Shown here one piece after another: positions 36,992-47,399 of a DNA stretch of 64,000 nucleotides. The number at the start of each line of letters is the position of its first letter. Positions within the stretch are counted from its first letter, which is position 1. A model generated the notes under the pieces. It was given only the letters and a program-made list of their open reading frames with translations, was not told the DNA's origin and did not search any database. The position numbers and the translations under genes were made by a program. The DNA is from SZUA-22 sp963751695 (lineage in GTDB: Bacteria; Bacteroidota; Ignavibacteria; Ignavibacteriales; Melioribacteraceae): contig CAVVVP010000001.1 of the NCBI GenBank assembly GCA_963751695.1, positions 200,386-264,385 of the forward strand. The letters are read 5' to 3'.

Positions 36992-37723
36992 TCAAGTAGT
37001 TCTTTGTCTTAAAACTTCAAAAAGCAAAATGCCAGTTGCCACTGAGACATTTAATGATTGCACTTTTCCCACCATTGGTATCTTTACAAGAAAATCACAA
37101 TTCTCAGCTACATGCTTTCTGATTCCCTTTTCCTCATTTCCAACAATAATTGCCATTGCACCCTTATAATCAACCTCATTATAAAACTGTGATCTTTTGG
37201 TTAATGCTGAGCCAACAATCCAGAAACCGCTATCCTTTAACAATTCCATGGTTTGATGGAGATTTGTAACTTTTGCAATTCTAAGGTGTGAAATTGCTCC
37301 GGCAGAAGTTTTTTCAACGGTTTCATTTATTGGAGCCGAATTACGTGTCGTAACTATAACACCATCAATCCCAACTGACTCAGCAGTCCGAAATATAGCC
37401 CCAACATTATGAGTATCTTGAACTTCATCAATTATCAGAAGTAAAGGATTTTCTTTATTCTTGACGAATCTTAAAAGTTCATTAAGTTCCCAGAAGTTAT
37501 AATCACCTATGAAGGCAATTATACCCTGAGTGTTAAGTCCTTTTTCATATCCTTTAAATTTTTGTGGGGATAATTGTGTGAGTTTTACTTTTCTTTTTTT
37601 AGCGGCAATTCGTATCGAGTCAATTGTTTCACCCTTTTGCCCATAAGAAAGAATAATTCTATCTATCTCTTTCCCAGAATTGAGTGCTTCGAGAACAGGT
37701 TTTCTACCAATGATCTTTTGCAT
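36992..37723 (-). CDS. rlmB: 23S rRNA 2'-O-methyltransferase of the SpoU/TrmH family (RlmB-like)
   Basis: A 243-residue SPOUT enzyme with an N-terminal RNA-binding substrate domain and the knotted methyltransferase domain: NVGAIFRTAESVG, IVGNEEKGI and SLNVSVATGILLFEV are SpoU motifs 1-3. It likely 2'-O-methylates G2251 of 23S rRNA; other SpoU targets are possible. It starts 16 bases after the hisS stop. Confidence 0.85.
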   Translation of the reverse strand: MQKIIGRKPVLEALNSGKEIDRIILSYGQKGETIDSIRIAAKKRKVKLTQLSPQKFKGYEKGLNTQGIIAFIGDYNFWELNELLRFVKNKENPLLLIIDEVQDTHNVGAIFRTAESVGIDGVIVTTRNSAPINETVEKTSAGAISHLRIAKVTNLHQTMELLKDSGFWIVGSALTKRSQFYNEVDYKGAMAIIVGNEEKGIRKHVAENCDFLVKIPMVGKVQSLNVSVATGILLFEVLRQRTT

Positions 37724-37739
37724 ACAAATACAAACTTAC

Positions 37740-38978
37740 TTAATTAAGTAATTTTGAAATCTCTATTTCAGTCTGTTCGCTTGTTTCCATATTCTTCAAT
37801 ACAGCCATTCCTCTTTGATATTCGTCTCCACCAATCATAATAACTTTTTGCGCACCTAGTTTGTTCGCTTCTCGCATTTGCGCCTTTACACTTCTTAAAT
37901 TATAGTCAACTTCCACCGAATTTTGTTGGTCACGTAAATTAGATGCCATCTTGAAAACTTCATTATCTAATTCCTTTTCTAACCTAACAATATAGAAGTC
38001 TATTTTTGTGGAATCATTGACCTGAATACCTTCGTTGTCACATGCTAACAAAATTCTTTCTATTCCGGCAGCAAATCCCACCCCAGGAACATCTCTATCA
38101 CCAACCTCCTGAACAAGCAAATCATATCTGCCGCCGCCACATAATGCTGCTTGTGCTCCCACACTATTACTAGTTATTTCAAATGTAGTATGTGTATAAT
38201 AATCTAATCCCCTAACAAGCTTTGGATTTATTTCATATGGTATCTTAACAGCATCTAAAAGTTCTTTCACTTTTTCAAAATGCTCCAGACTTTCTTCATC
38301 CAAATGATCAAGGAGCAAGGGAGCATCTGCCATTATAAGTTGGTCATCTTCACTTTTACTATCAAAAAGTCGGAGAATATTGGTTTCTAACCTTTGCTGA
38401 CTTTCCTTAGATAGACTATTAAGTTTATCTGATAAATACTCTTTTAACAATCGTTTATAACTCGCTCTTGAAGTAGGTATTCCTAAAGAATTGATCTGAA
38501 GTGTAAGATCTTTGAGTCCTAAAGATTGAAGAATTCGATATGCAATAATAATAATTTCTGCATCAAGGTTTGGACTCGTGCTCCCGAGAACTTCTGCGCC
38601 AAACTGGTGAAACTGTCTAAATCTTCCAGCTTGAGGTCTTTCTTGTCTGAACATAGGAGCAAGATAATAAAGTTTATTTAGTTGCTGCTGTTTATCAAGG
38701 GAATGTTCGATTAAAGCTCTAACTACGCATGCTGTCATTTCCGGTTTCAGTGTGATACTAGTATCACTTCTATCGAGAAAACTATACATTTCCTTACTAA
38801 CGATATCTGTCGACTCACCAATTCCTCTTTTAAATAAGCGAGTTTCTTCAAAGACTGGAGTCCTGATCTCACTATAGTTAAAGTTATTCATTATCTGGTG
38901 AACAGTATCTTCTAAATCTCTCCATTTCTTTATCTCAGATGGAAGGATATCTTTAGTACCTGTTATTGCTTTAATCAT
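37740..38978 (-). CDS. hisS: Histidyl-tRNA synthetase
   Basis: This class II synthetase has 412 residues. KGTxDI-like N-terminus GTKDILP, motif 2 FRQERPQAGRFRQFHQF, the histidine-A motif LVRGLDYYTHTTFEI, GGGRYDLL and motif 3 GFAAGIERI are all present, as is the C-terminal anticodon-binding domain. It charges tRNA-His. Confidence 0.96.
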   Translation of the reverse strand: MIKAITGTKDILPSEIKKWRDLEDTVHQIMNNFNYSEIRTPVFEETRLFKRGIGESTDIVSKEMYSFLDRSDTSITLKPEMTACVVRALIEHSLDKQQQLNKLYYLAPMFRQERPQAGRFRQFHQFGAEVLGSTSPNLDAEIIIIAYRILQSLGLKDLTLQINSLGIPTSRASYKRLLKEYLSDKLNSLSKESQQRLETNILRLFDSKSEDDQLIMADAPLLLDHLDEESLEHFEKVKELLDAVKIPYEINPKLVRGLDYYTHTTFEITSNSVGAQAALCGGGRYDLLVQEVGDRDVPGVGFAAGIERILLACDNEGIQVNDSTKIDFYIVRLEKELDNEVFKMASNLRDQQNSVEVDYNLRSVKAQMREANKLGAQKVIMIGGDEYQRGMAVLKNMETSEQTEIEISKLLN

Positions 38979-39004
38979 AATCGGCTGGTAATAATATTAA
39001 TAAA

Positions 39005-39463
39005 TTAGAGTTTACTTTCTTCTTCTTCGAAAATTTGAAGTATCGCTTCTGGGGATTCTGCATCCAACAATTGTTGATGGACTTCTACTTTCCCCATGAT
39101 TCTGGAGATACGGCTTAACATTTTTATGTGTTCCCCAACTGAATTCTCTCTGCCCACAAGAAGGAATATCAAATTAACTGGTTTCCCATCAATGGCATCA
39201 AAATCAATTGGTTCCGAAAGCCTTCCAAATACAGCTACTATTTCTTTTACGGCATTAGTTTTTCCATGAGGAATTGCAAAACCATTTCCAATTCCAGTAG
39301 ACATAATTTTCTCTCTCTCAAGTACAACTTCTCTCACTTTTTCAAGATTAATAATATCGTCACAATTCTTCAAATTATTTATCATCTCATTAATCACATC
39401 TTCTTTTTTTGAGCTGATAAAATCTGTTATAACTCTTTTACTTAAAATAGTACTTATGTTCAT
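39005..39463 (-). CDS. PTS EIIA domain protein (PtsN-like)
   Basis: A single EIIA fructose/mannitol-type domain of 152 residues with the phospho-acceptor His66 in GNGFAIPHGKT. The lack of other PTS genes nearby suggests a regulatory PtsN-type role rather than sugar uptake. It is 26 bases upstream of hisS on the same strand. Confidence 0.85.
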   Translation of the reverse strand: MNISTILSKRVITDFISSKKEDVINEMINNLKNCDDIINLEKVREVVLEREKIMSTGIGNGFAIPHGKTNAVKEIVAVFGRLSEPIDFDAIDGKPVNLIFLLVGRENSVGEHIKMLSRISRIMGKVEVHQQLLDAESPEAILQIFEEEESKL

Positions 39464-39619
39464 TATATTTCTTTCTTATTTGTCTGCAAAGTTAATGAAG
39501 CTGTTAAACTAATCCAATTTAACACTAATTATTTGACAATTATTTTTCCATTTTCTCTTGCCTGCTTCTATTCATTCCATTAATTTTCTACATAAAGAAT
39601 AATGAAACACGAGGACTAA

Positions 39620-41320
39620 ATGGACATCAAAAATAAAACATTGCTGGTATTAGGTGGCTGGGGATTAGTTGGAAATGCTCTTACACGAAAATTAGTTAAA
39701 GAGAAACCCAAACGCATCATAGTAACATCATTAAGGAAAGAGGAAGCAGAAGAGCATGTGGCTCAGCTGAAATCTGATTATCCGAATTTCGATGAGAATT
39801 TCTTCATTCCGTGGTGGGGTAATATTTTTGTTAGAAATAGTTTTAAAGATACTGATCGCTATGAGTTACTGAATTCTAGAGATACTCGTCTTACTCTTAT
39901 ATCGGATACAATGGAAGAAATGAATAGTGAAATACTTCATGAGTCTTCGATTTACAAATTGATTGAGAAATATAAACCTGACATTATAATTGATAGCATT
40001 AATGCCGCAACAGGTATTGCTTACCAGGATGTATACACAACTTATCGAACTATCAAAAAAACTATAGAGAATAATCCTAAAATAAATGAAGTTATTGAAC
40101 TGACAGAAAAATTATTAAGCACCCAGTATATTCCTCAGTTGATAAGGCATATTCAACTTCTCTATGCCTCAATGGAGAAATTCGAAACTGAAGTATATTT
40201 AAAAGTCGGGACTAGCGGCACAGGCGGAATGGGATTAAACATTCCATATACTCACAGTGAGGAGAAACCTTCAAGAGTATTATTGAGTAAATCAGCTGTA
40301 GCGGGCGCTCATACACTACTTCTCTTTCTTATGGGCAGAACTCCCAAAGGACCAATAACGAAGGAGATCAAACCTACAGCTGCCATTGCCTGGAAGAAAA
40401 TTCAATATGGTGAAATAAAGAAGAGTGGAAAACCTATTGAAATTATTGATGTTCCGATTGAATCCGCAATAGAGCTTGAAGGATCATTTACCCTAGAACC
40501 AGTTACTAAATTTGAGACAACCGGGAAAAATTTAAAATCGATATTCATTGACACAGGTGAAAATGGAACATTTTCACGTGGAGAATTTGAGACTATTACT
40601 TCTCAGGGACAAATGGAATATGTTACACCGGAAGAGATTGCGCAGAATGTGATATACGAACTTAAAGGAGGTAATACTGGTCATGATATTATTAATGCCC
40701 TTGATAATGCCACGATGGAACCAACCTACCGTGCAGGTTTTTTGCAACATTACGCAGTTGAAAAATTAACTGAACTTGAGAATAAGCACAACAAAGAGAG
40801 TGTTGCATTTGAACTCCTTGGTCCTCCACGCTTATCGAAGTTACTACATGAAATTAATTTACTCCGTCATGCTGGGGGAACAATGAAGGAAATAGCAGTT
40901 GCTCAACCTTCTCAATTAGTTGAAAAGATTTTCTCTATAATTAAACATGATAATACATTAAGAAGTGAAATTATATCAATTGGTATTCCTATCCTTTTCC
41001 CTGACGGCAAATCATTGCTAAGAGGTAACACTATGAAAATCCCTCCTTATCGTGGAGAAAATAAACTTGAAATATCAGATGAAAAAATTAATCTATGGGC
41101 TAAGGATGGTTGGGTTGATCTAAGAGAAAGTAATATAGTCCTTTGGCAACAAAGACTAAAAGAATTAATGCTGGAAGCAAAGTCTATATCTGATGATGAT
41201 TCAAGTTCTTTACACGTTAGGAATAAAAGATATTGGAATAATTTTGAGCAAATTGATATCGGTAAAGTGGTCAGCTGGATCTTTATCCATGAAGAGCACG
41301 GTCTTAGAATGAAAGCTTAA
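39620..41320 (+). CDS. Rossmann-fold dehydrogenase-like protein, uncharacterised
   Basis: The 566-residue protein begins with a clear dinucleotide-binding fingerprint (LLVLGGWGLVGNALTRKLV, residues 8-26) as in NAD-dependent epimerases/SDRs, but the remaining 530 residues do not follow a familiar epimerase layout. The TSGTGGMGLNIPYTHSEEKPSR stretch near 200 and the absence of an obvious YxxxK pair are notable. It stands alone between convergent and divergent neighbours. No substrate can be proposed. Confidence 0.6.
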   Translation: MDIKNKTLLVLGGWGLVGNALTRKLVKEKPKRIIVTSLRKEEAEEHVAQLKSDYPNFDENFFIPWWGNIFVRNSFKDTDRYELLNSRDTRLTLISDTMEEMNSEILHESSIYKLIEKYKPDIIIDSINAATGIAYQDVYTTYRTIKKTIENNPKINEVIELTEKLLSTQYIPQLIRHIQLLYASMEKFETEVYLKVGTSGTGGMGLNIPYTHSEEKPSRVLLSKSAVAGAHTLLLFLMGRTPKGPITKEIKPTAAIAWKKIQYGEIKKSGKPIEIIDVPIESAIELEGSFTLEPVTKFETTGKNLKSIFIDTGENGTFSRGEFETITSQGQMEYVTPEEIAQNVIYELKGGNTGHDIINALDNATMEPTYRAGFLQHYAVEKLTELENKHNKESVAFELLGPPRLSKLLHEINLLRHAGGTMKEIAVAQPSQLVEKIFSIIKHDNTLRSEIISIGIPILFPDGKSLLRGNTMKIPPYRGENKLEISDEKINLWAKDGWVDLRESNIVLWQQRLKELMLEAKSISDDDSSSLHVRNKRYWNNFEQIDIGKVVSWIFIHEEHGLRMKA

Positions 41321-41338
41321 TTATCTAGTCTTACTTTA

Positions 41339-43117
41339 CTAATTAATATGCAGATCAAAAGGCAGCCTAGTTTTTATTTCTTTGTTTTGAATAAGTTCTA
41401 TCGCTGAACTGTAATGCATATAAATATTCTTTAACTCAGCAGACATAGAATTGATAGAGCTTTCATCGAAAAACGACTCGAAGAAAACTTCAAATGCGTC
41501 TCTGATTGCTGGATATTCAACAATTCTATAATTTTCTATCTCCGACATTTCGGCCGCAATTTGAATTGCTTTATCTAATCCGCCAAGTTCATCAACTAAT
41601 CCGATCTCTTTTGCTTGCAATCCAGACCAGATTCTTCCCTGTGCAATTTCATTTACTTCAATTGAACTTATTCTTCTCCCCACTGAGACATCATTTATAA
41701 ACCGATTATAAACTGTGTCAACTTGCTTTTCGAGAATGTGTTTTTCATACTTACTCAGAGGTCTAATTCCAGAAATAAAATCTGAATATCTACCAGTGGT
41801 AACTTTATCAAATGTAATTCCAAGTTTATTATCAAAAAACTTTTGAGTGTTTGGAATAATAGAAAAGGCACCGATTGAGCCGGTAAGTGTAGTTGGTTCT
41901 GAGACAATTTTATCTGCTCCGCAAGATATATAATATCCCCCAGAAGCAGCATATGAGCTAAATGAAACAATAACTGGTTTTTTTACTTTAGCTAATTCGA
42001 TTTCTTTCCAGATTAGATCAGAAATCAACGAACTTCCCCCAGGCGAGTTTACTCTTAAGACGATAGCTTTTACATAATCATTGTTTTTTGAGTGCCTAAC
42101 AGCATTAACAATATTTTCCTTTCCAATTGTTAGTTCATCTCCCTTTGCAGCAGTAATTTCTCCAACTGCATATATTACAGCAATTCTGTTACTCGAATAA
42201 GGAATTTCTGCTCCCTCAACTTTAAGATATCCTTTTAATCCAATTGTTCTGGGTGATTGATTCGGTGTGATTCCAGCAAATTGTTTAAGTAACTCCTTAA
42301 CTTCTACTTCATATTTTAGATCATCTACTAATCCATATCTTTTTGCATCTGTTGGGAATTGGATTTTAAGATTATCAGCAAGGTCACTCAATTCTTCAGT
42401 ACTTATATTTCTTGATTTAGAAATATTATTTAATAAATAATTGTATATCGAATTTATGAATCCTTTCATTTGAAGCCGATTTTCATCACTCATTTTTTCA
42501 GAAATGAAAGGTTCAACAGCACTTTTAAATTTTCCAGCTCTTATTATTTGTACTTCAATGTCTAATTTTTCTAATGTTTTTTTGAAAAACGTCAATCCAG
42601 CAGAGAGTCCTTTAAATTCTAAGTTTCCGCTAGGTGTTAGAAAAATACTGTCAGCCATTGAACCTAAATAGTATGACTTTTGCGAAATATTATTTCCATG
42701 AGCGATTATAAATTTACCAGATTTTTTAAATCCTTCTAACGCATTGCGTACTGGTTCAACAACAGTATAACTGCCGGCATTCATATTGTCTAGCTTCAAA
42801 TAAATTCCAGAAATGTTTTGATCATCCTCAGCCTTTTTAATACTTTTGATAACATCATTAATACCGATTCTTTTACCAACATTCGTAGAAAAAATATTTG
42901 AAAAACTCATTGGATCATAATAAGATCTCTCTGGAAGGGGTTTACTGAAACTCAGTTCTAGAATTGTGTTGGGAGTTATTGTTACTATCTCATCGGTGTC
43001 AATCATTGAACTAATACCTAAAAGTAGTAAAAATGAAAAAAATCCGATGATGATAAATGCTGCTACAGTACCAAGTAATGAAGCAAAAAAGAATTTAAAA
43101 AACTGTTTCATAGTCAA
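41339..43117 (-). CDS. sppA: Signal peptide peptidase SppA, 67-kDa type
   Basis: A 592-residue duplicated-domain protease with an N-terminal membrane anchor at 12-36. Lys198 in the GKFKSAVEPF motif and Ser392 in SSYAASGGYYIS form the catalytic Ser-Lys dyad; SPGGSS precedes the latter. It degrades cleaved signal peptides at the periplasmic side of the inner membrane. Confidence 0.93.
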   Translation of the reverse strand: MTMKQFFKFFFASLLGTVAAFIIIGFFSFLLLLGISSMIDTDEIVTITPNTILELSFSKPLPERSYYDPMSFSNIFSTNVGKRIGINDVIKSIKKAEDDQNISGIYLKLDNMNAGSYTVVEPVRNALEGFKKSGKFIIAHGNNISQKSYYLGSMADSIFLTPSGNLEFKGLSAGLTFFKKTLEKLDIEVQIIRAGKFKSAVEPFISEKMSDENRLQMKGFINSIYNYLLNNISKSRNISTEELSDLADNLKIQFPTDAKRYGLVDDLKYEVEVKELLKQFAGITPNQSPRTIGLKGYLKVEGAEIPYSSNRIAVIYAVGEITAAKGDELTIGKENIVNAVRHSKNNDYVKAIVLRVNSPGGSSLISDLIWKEIELAKVKKPVIVSFSSYAASGGYYISCGADKIVSEPTTLTGSIGAFSIIPNTQKFFDNKLGITFDKVTTGRYSDFISGIRPLSKYEKHILEKQVDTVYNRFINDVSVGRRISSIEVNEIAQGRIWSGLQAKEIGLVDELGGLDKAIQIAAEMSEIENYRIVEYPAIRDAFEVFFESFFDESSINSMSAELKNIYMHYSSAIELIQNKEIKTRLPFDLHIN

Positions 43118-43203
43118 CCTTAATTTGCATAATCGCTTAACAAATTTACTTAGATATTATTTTTGATGCCCGCTCATGGAGAGAAAATACTTTAAAAAGA
43201 AAA

Positions 43204-43223
43204 ACCAACTCAAAAGAGTTGGC
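43204..43223 (-). terminator. Bidirectional intrinsic terminator
   Basis: Stem ACCAACTC (43204-43211) with GAGTTGGC/T (43216-43223) and a 4-base loop, A-rich on the left and TTTTT on the right. On the minus strand it lies 28 bases after the lipoprotein stop and is followed by TTTTTCTTTTT. Confidence 0.8.
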
Positions 43224-43250
43224 TTTTTATAATTCTATTTAGTGTGTTTT

Positions 43251-44921
43251 TTAATTTGTTGTACCAGATATTGACAAACTCGCTCTTCCGTTTGGCCCTT
43301 GAACACTAATAGTTGCTGTAATGGCACTAGGTTTTAATTCTTCAGCATCTGTATCTACAATACTAAAATGGAATGAAGTGTGTCCAAATTGAGTATCGGG
43401 CATCTGAATCGCAATATCACCACCGACTTCCGCATCTCCACTTGTACTAATAGATACACTATAGTTGTTGCCCGGTGCAAGTGGATTACCGTTTTGATCC
43501 ATGACCGTATAACTAAATGACTGCGAACCGCCATTTGCTATATCAATCGTCTCAGGAGAAACTGTTAATTGAGGAACACCAGAAAACAATACTCTTGTTT
43601 GAGTACTTATTGATTCCTCATTTTCATTTATTGTACTTGCAGTTACATAGAAGAAACCAGGACCGTATGTTGGATCATTTGGCAACGGATTACCCGAAAT
43701 AAGGTTTACACTCGCAAGTCCTTTCTCATCCGTTAAATTAGATCCTTGGATTACTGCAGCAGATGTTGAGAAATATACAGCTGTTCCAGGTCTAACTGGA
43801 TTAGTATATTTATCCCCAACAAGTGCTGTTACTATACCTTGTCCATTAAGAATATTGTAATATGGATAATTCAATTGGTCACTACCGACAGCAAAGTGAT
43901 CTAAGTCTGGTAATCCACCATGTATCGTAATATTAACTGGTTTTGATATAATTTTTTGACCTTCAAAATCTATTTCACCTATTATCTGAACTGCTCCAGC
44001 TATAGTTCCACTGGTTAAATTTACGGTAACTTGACCGGCAGCATCTGTCTTTATTGTTCCAGGTGCTAGTATCTCACCACCACCAGGTGATGCACCAAAT
44101 CTGAAATTAACCATTACAGCATGGTCAAGATCAATTGGATTGCCGCTAGAATCTTGTACTTCGAAAACGATTTTTGCAGTTTCTGGAGAACCACTTTCTG
44201 TTACACCAATGCTTTCGAGCGATTGTGACACTAAGAAAATTGATGCTGGTTCACCTGCTATCTGATCAGTCAATGGTCTCAAACTTATTGTTGGGATTGT
44301 TGTTGTTTGTCCCGAAACTGCAATTACAGAAGTTGTATCTGCCAAATATGCAGCTTGAACGGTATAAACAGAAAGTTCCTTTGTTCCAGACATCAGAAAT
44401 TCTGCTGCGTAACCTCCTGTTTCATCTGTATAAGCCACACCAACAGGTTCTGCCATATCATAAAATCTTATTTCAGCATTTACTACTGGATCACCAGATT
44501 TTCCATCCATTACATACCCAACAATGGTTACATTGCCTTCTTCAACTGAAAGAGGAGCTAAACCAATAACAGGAACATTGATGTCTTCATTCATCATGGC
44601 ATCAACAAAACCTGAAGTAGGCATATATCCATCTTTTATAACTTCTATTGTAAGAGTCTTATCTGCATCAATAGTCACTGTTGTTGAATAGTTTCCCGAA
44701 TTATCTGTGGTAACAGCTTGTAATTCATCCGAGCCATCCAATATTCGAACAAGTGCTAAGAAAATTCCGGCTGAAGATAAAGAATCGACCACTTGACCAC
44801 TTACGGTTATTGTTGAACCCTCTTCAGGTCCTGTTGGATTATCATCTTCATTGATTTTACATCCATAAATAAACAAAATTGTTAATGAAAACAGTGTAAA
44901 TAAACTGATTGCTTTTTTCAT
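43251..44921 (-). CDS. Surface lipoprotein with carboxypeptidase-regulatory and Ig-like repeats
   Basis: The lipobox is FIYGC with Cys21. Two carboxypeptidase-regulatory-like beta domains follow (SGQVVDSLSSAGIFLALVRI near 40 and VGYVMDGKSGDPVVNAEIRFYD near 140), then several bacterial Ig-like (Big1/invasin-like) domains with repeated DAAGQVTVNLTSG and DEKGLASVNLISG. It looks like an exported adhesin or structural protein. Many related genes exist in Ignavibacteria-like genomes, but no function is assigned. Confidence 0.75.
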   Translation of the reverse strand: MKKAISLFTLFSLTILFIYGCKINEDDNPTGPEEGSTITVSGQVVDSLSSAGIFLALVRILDGSDELQAVTTDNSGNYSTTVTIDADKTLTIEVIKDGYMPTSGFVDAMMNEDINVPVIGLAPLSVEEGNVTIVGYVMDGKSGDPVVNAEIRFYDMAEPVGVAYTDETGGYAAEFLMSGTKELSVYTVQAAYLADTTSVIAVSGQTTTIPTISLRPLTDQIAGEPASIFLVSQSLESIGVTESGSPETAKIVFEVQDSSGNPIDLDHAVMVNFRFGASPGGGEILAPGTIKTDAAGQVTVNLTSGTIAGAVQIIGEIDFEGQKIISKPVNITIHGGLPDLDHFAVGSDQLNYPYYNILNGQGIVTALVGDKYTNPVRPGTAVYFSTSAAVIQGSNLTDEKGLASVNLISGNPLPNDPTYGPGFFYVTASTINENEESISTQTRVLFSGVPQLTVSPETIDIANGGSQSFSYTVMDQNGNPLAPGNNYSVSISTSGDAEVGGDIAIQMPDTQFGHTSFHFSIVDTDAEELKPSAITATISVQGPNGRASLSISGTTN

Positions 44922-45401
44922 TTTATTATCTCTAGTTGTTTAATATTCAATTAAAATTTTAACTCTTAGTAATAAATATCTTATTATCTTAAATAAATTA
45001 GTGAATTGATAATATTTAAGCAAATATTTTTTGTATCTATCTTCTTAATTTATAATCAATTATCGTGTTTCATTAAAGTCTTCAATTAGACTAGCTTAAC
45101 TATTTTATTAAAATATCTACTTCTCGTAAATGATATTCCAATCTCAATTATTTATATCAATAAGTATGCCTCGTTATTTTATGTCAAAAATATTAGAAAA
45201 TGAACTAAAATCATTTAATTTCAGCTACTTTTCTAATATTTTTCATAGAGTTTAAAATTTATAAATTTGCAAATAGGTAGGATTTACGATAATAAATTCA
45301 AAATTACATGAAATTTCTATTTAGAATTACTTATTTACCAATATTTAGTTCTTTTTCCTAAATAATCGCTAAATTGTAGCAACTCAATCATAGGAAAGTT
45401 G
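44922..45401. other. AT-rich intergenic region between divergent genes
   Basis: About 480 bases lie between the lipoprotein gene (minus) and the acyltransferase-like gene (plus). No open frame with a plausible start, RNA gene or repeat was seen. It must hold both promoters, but no box pair was clear enough to name. Confidence 0.5.
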
Positions 45402-46133
45402 GTGAAAAAGTACAAAGGCAAATCTCCGGAAGAAACTATTAGAATTGTTACTATTGAGATAATTGATCGGGCAATAAAATTCTCAAAAAAAAAGAATCGT
45501 TCAATATATATCAGCAAAACATCTGGTGGAAAAGGAACTAATGTTTTAGATCTTGATTCAAAAACAAATGAGGGAAAAGAAAATTTGGAGAAGTTTTTTA
45601 CTCCCATCAGACGACATTATACTTTTTCTGGTCTTGGATCACCAGAAGAGAAAGACTCTGTAAATTGGCGAATTCTAAATCTTCCATTTGGTCGTCGTCT
45701 TCTTGTTCTTTTTCAAGTTTTTATTTCCTTTCTTATGAAAGGTACTCCCCTCAAAAATAACTGGTACAGATGGATGGGATATCATATCGGACGAAATACA
45801 GAAATTATGCAGTTAGTATGGCTTGATCATTTTAGACCCGAATTGATTTTTATTGGAGATAATACCCTATTGGGGGCTTTTACACGTTTGACAGTTCATG
45901 CTTATGAGGGATTGGGAAAATTCAGATATGGATTAATTGAAATTGGAAATAATTGCAAGCTTGGTGCAGGTACAGGAACTGGACCAATAAAAATTGAAGA
46001 TAATGTTAGAACTCTTCCTGGTACTACCCTTTCACCTTACCTATTGCGAGTGAAATCTGGAACAGTAGTTGGATGGGACCCTCCAACTGTAAAGGAACCG
46101 AAAGTTGAAAACTCTGAAGAAAAAACAACTTAG
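45402..46133 (+). CDS. Left-handed beta-helix (hexapeptide-repeat) acyltransferase-like protein
   Basis: The start is taken as GTG 45402 because AGGA at 45392-45395 is then 6 bases away; TTG 45399 would sit too close. The first half is basic and lacks a known domain; the second (from about residue 130) has hexapeptide-type periodicity (ELIFIGDNTLLGAFTRLTVHAYEG, LIEIGNNCKLGAGTGTGPIKIEDNVRTLPGTTLS). Acyl donor and target are unknown. It converges on the LOG gene with a 4-base overlap of the ends. Confidence 0.6.
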   Translation: MKKYKGKSPEETIRIVTIEIIDRAIKFSKKKNRSIYISKTSGGKGTNVLDLDSKTNEGKENLEKFFTPIRRHYTFSGLGSPEEKDSVNWRILNLPFGRRLLVLFQVFISFLMKGTPLKNNWYRWMGYHIGRNTEIMQLVWLDHFRPELIFIGDNTLLGAFTRLTVHAYEGLGKFRYGLIEIGNNCKLGAGTGTGPIKIEDNVRTLPGTTLSPYLLRVKSGTVVGWDPPTVKEPKVENSEEKTT

Positions 46134-46831
46134 AAATTTGGTGTGATTTTCTTCCCTTTGTGGAAATCATAAATTATCTGAGCAGCTTCCTTTGGATCAT
46201 CAGTAAGAGTGAAAAGATCCATATCAAAATCTTCAATAAATTTAAAGTCGATCATATATTTCTTTAACCAGCTCATTAAAGGTTTCCAATATTCTTTTCC
46301 CATAACAACAATGGGTACTCTTTCTGTTTTACCAGTCTGAATTAACGTTAATACTTCAAAAAATTCATCAATTGTACCAAATCCCCCAGGCATAATAATA
46401 TAACCTTGAGCATATTTGAAAAACATGACTTTTCTAACAAAGAAATATCTGAAAGTTAAGAGTTTATCGCGATCTATATATTGATTTGCAGATTGTTCAT
46501 GCGGAAGCTCAATATTTACACCAGTGGAACTACCATCAACTTCATTAGCTCCTCTATTAGCTGCCTCCATTATTCCCGGCCCGCCACCAGTAATAATTCC
46601 AAAACCCTTTTTAGTCAATTCTTTTGCAACTCGGACTGACATCTTATAATATTTGTTACTTGGTTTTGTTCGAGCAGATCCAAATACAGCAATGCTTGGC
46701 TTTATCTTACCCATTTTTTCAAAACCTTCAACAAACTCAGCCATAATTCTAAATACTCTCCACAGATCTTCTTGAGATGCATTTAATTCTTGTTTTAAAT
46801 TGTTAATCGAATCTATTGTTGGCTTATCCAT
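46130..46831 (-). CDS. LOG-family nucleoside-monophosphate phosphoribohydrolase
   Basis: This 233-residue Rossmann-like protein has the two LOG signatures GGGPGIMEAANRGA (82-95) and PGGFGTIDE (148-156). The family cleaves N-glycosidic bonds of nucleoside 5'-monophosphates such as cytokinin ribotides or AMP. It is often annotated TIGR00730. Function in this bacterium is inferred from family only. Confidence 0.88.
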   Translation of the reverse strand: MDKPTIDSINNLKQELNASQEDLWRVFRIMAEFVEGFEKMGKIKPSIAVFGSARTKPSNKYYKMSVRVAKELTKKGFGIITGGGPGIMEAANRGANEVDGSSTGVNIELPHEQSANQYIDRDKLLTFRYFFVRKVMFFKYAQGYIIMPGGFGTIDEFFEVLTLIQTGKTERVPIVVMGKEYWKPLMSWLKKYMIDFKFIEDFDMDLFTLTDDPKEAAQIIYDFHKGKKITPNF

Positions 46832-46913
46832 AGATCAAACTCCTTGAAAAAATGAATGTAATAATACAATTTTTATTTTTGGAATGCTTAATGGATAAAA
46901 TTTCGAGATAAGA

Positions 46914-47399
46914 CTAATTCAATCTTGCTGAGAGCTGTAATAAATTATTACGTGCCTTTATAAAATCTGGTTTTAGAGTAAGCGCTTCATCGAACATTTC
47001 AATAGCTTTATACCATTCACCTCTTTTCTCGTAGACGATTCCAAGATTAAAAAAGGTGGAGTGTTTACTTTTATTATTTTCAAGGCTTAGTGCGAGGTCA
47101 AGCCAAATCTTAGCGTCTTTGTACTTCTTAAGCTTTATCAGATAATAGCCAATATAATTATATGCAGAATATTCATTCTTATCGATTTTCAAAGCAGTAA
47201 TACATTCCTCAATGGCTTCTTCATACCTTCCCTCCTTGCTTAAAACCATTCCTAAATTTATATAAGCTTCAATGGTGGGAAATTTTCTAATGGAAATTCT
47301 ATAGTTTTGTATCGCATCTGTATGATCACCATTTTTTTGAGACTCAAATGCTTGATTAAAATGATGATAAGCTGATTTTAAGTTGTCTTCGCTAAACAT
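46914..47399 (-). CDS. Tetratricopeptide-repeat protein
   Basis: A 161-residue soluble protein made of about four TPR units (for example DAIQNYRISIRKFPTIEAYINLGMVLSKEGRYEEAIEECITALKI and the WYKAIEMFDEALTLKPDFIKARNNL unit). TPRs mediate protein contacts and do not reveal the partner. No signal peptide. Confidence 0.75.
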   Translation of the reverse strand: MFSEDNLKSAYHHFNQAFESQKNGDHTDAIQNYRISIRKFPTIEAYINLGMVLSKEGRYEEAIEECITALKIDKNEYSAYNYIGYYLIKLKKYKDAKIWLDLALSLENNKSKHSTFFNLGIVYEKRGEWYKAIEMFDEALTLKPDFIKARNNLLQLSARLN

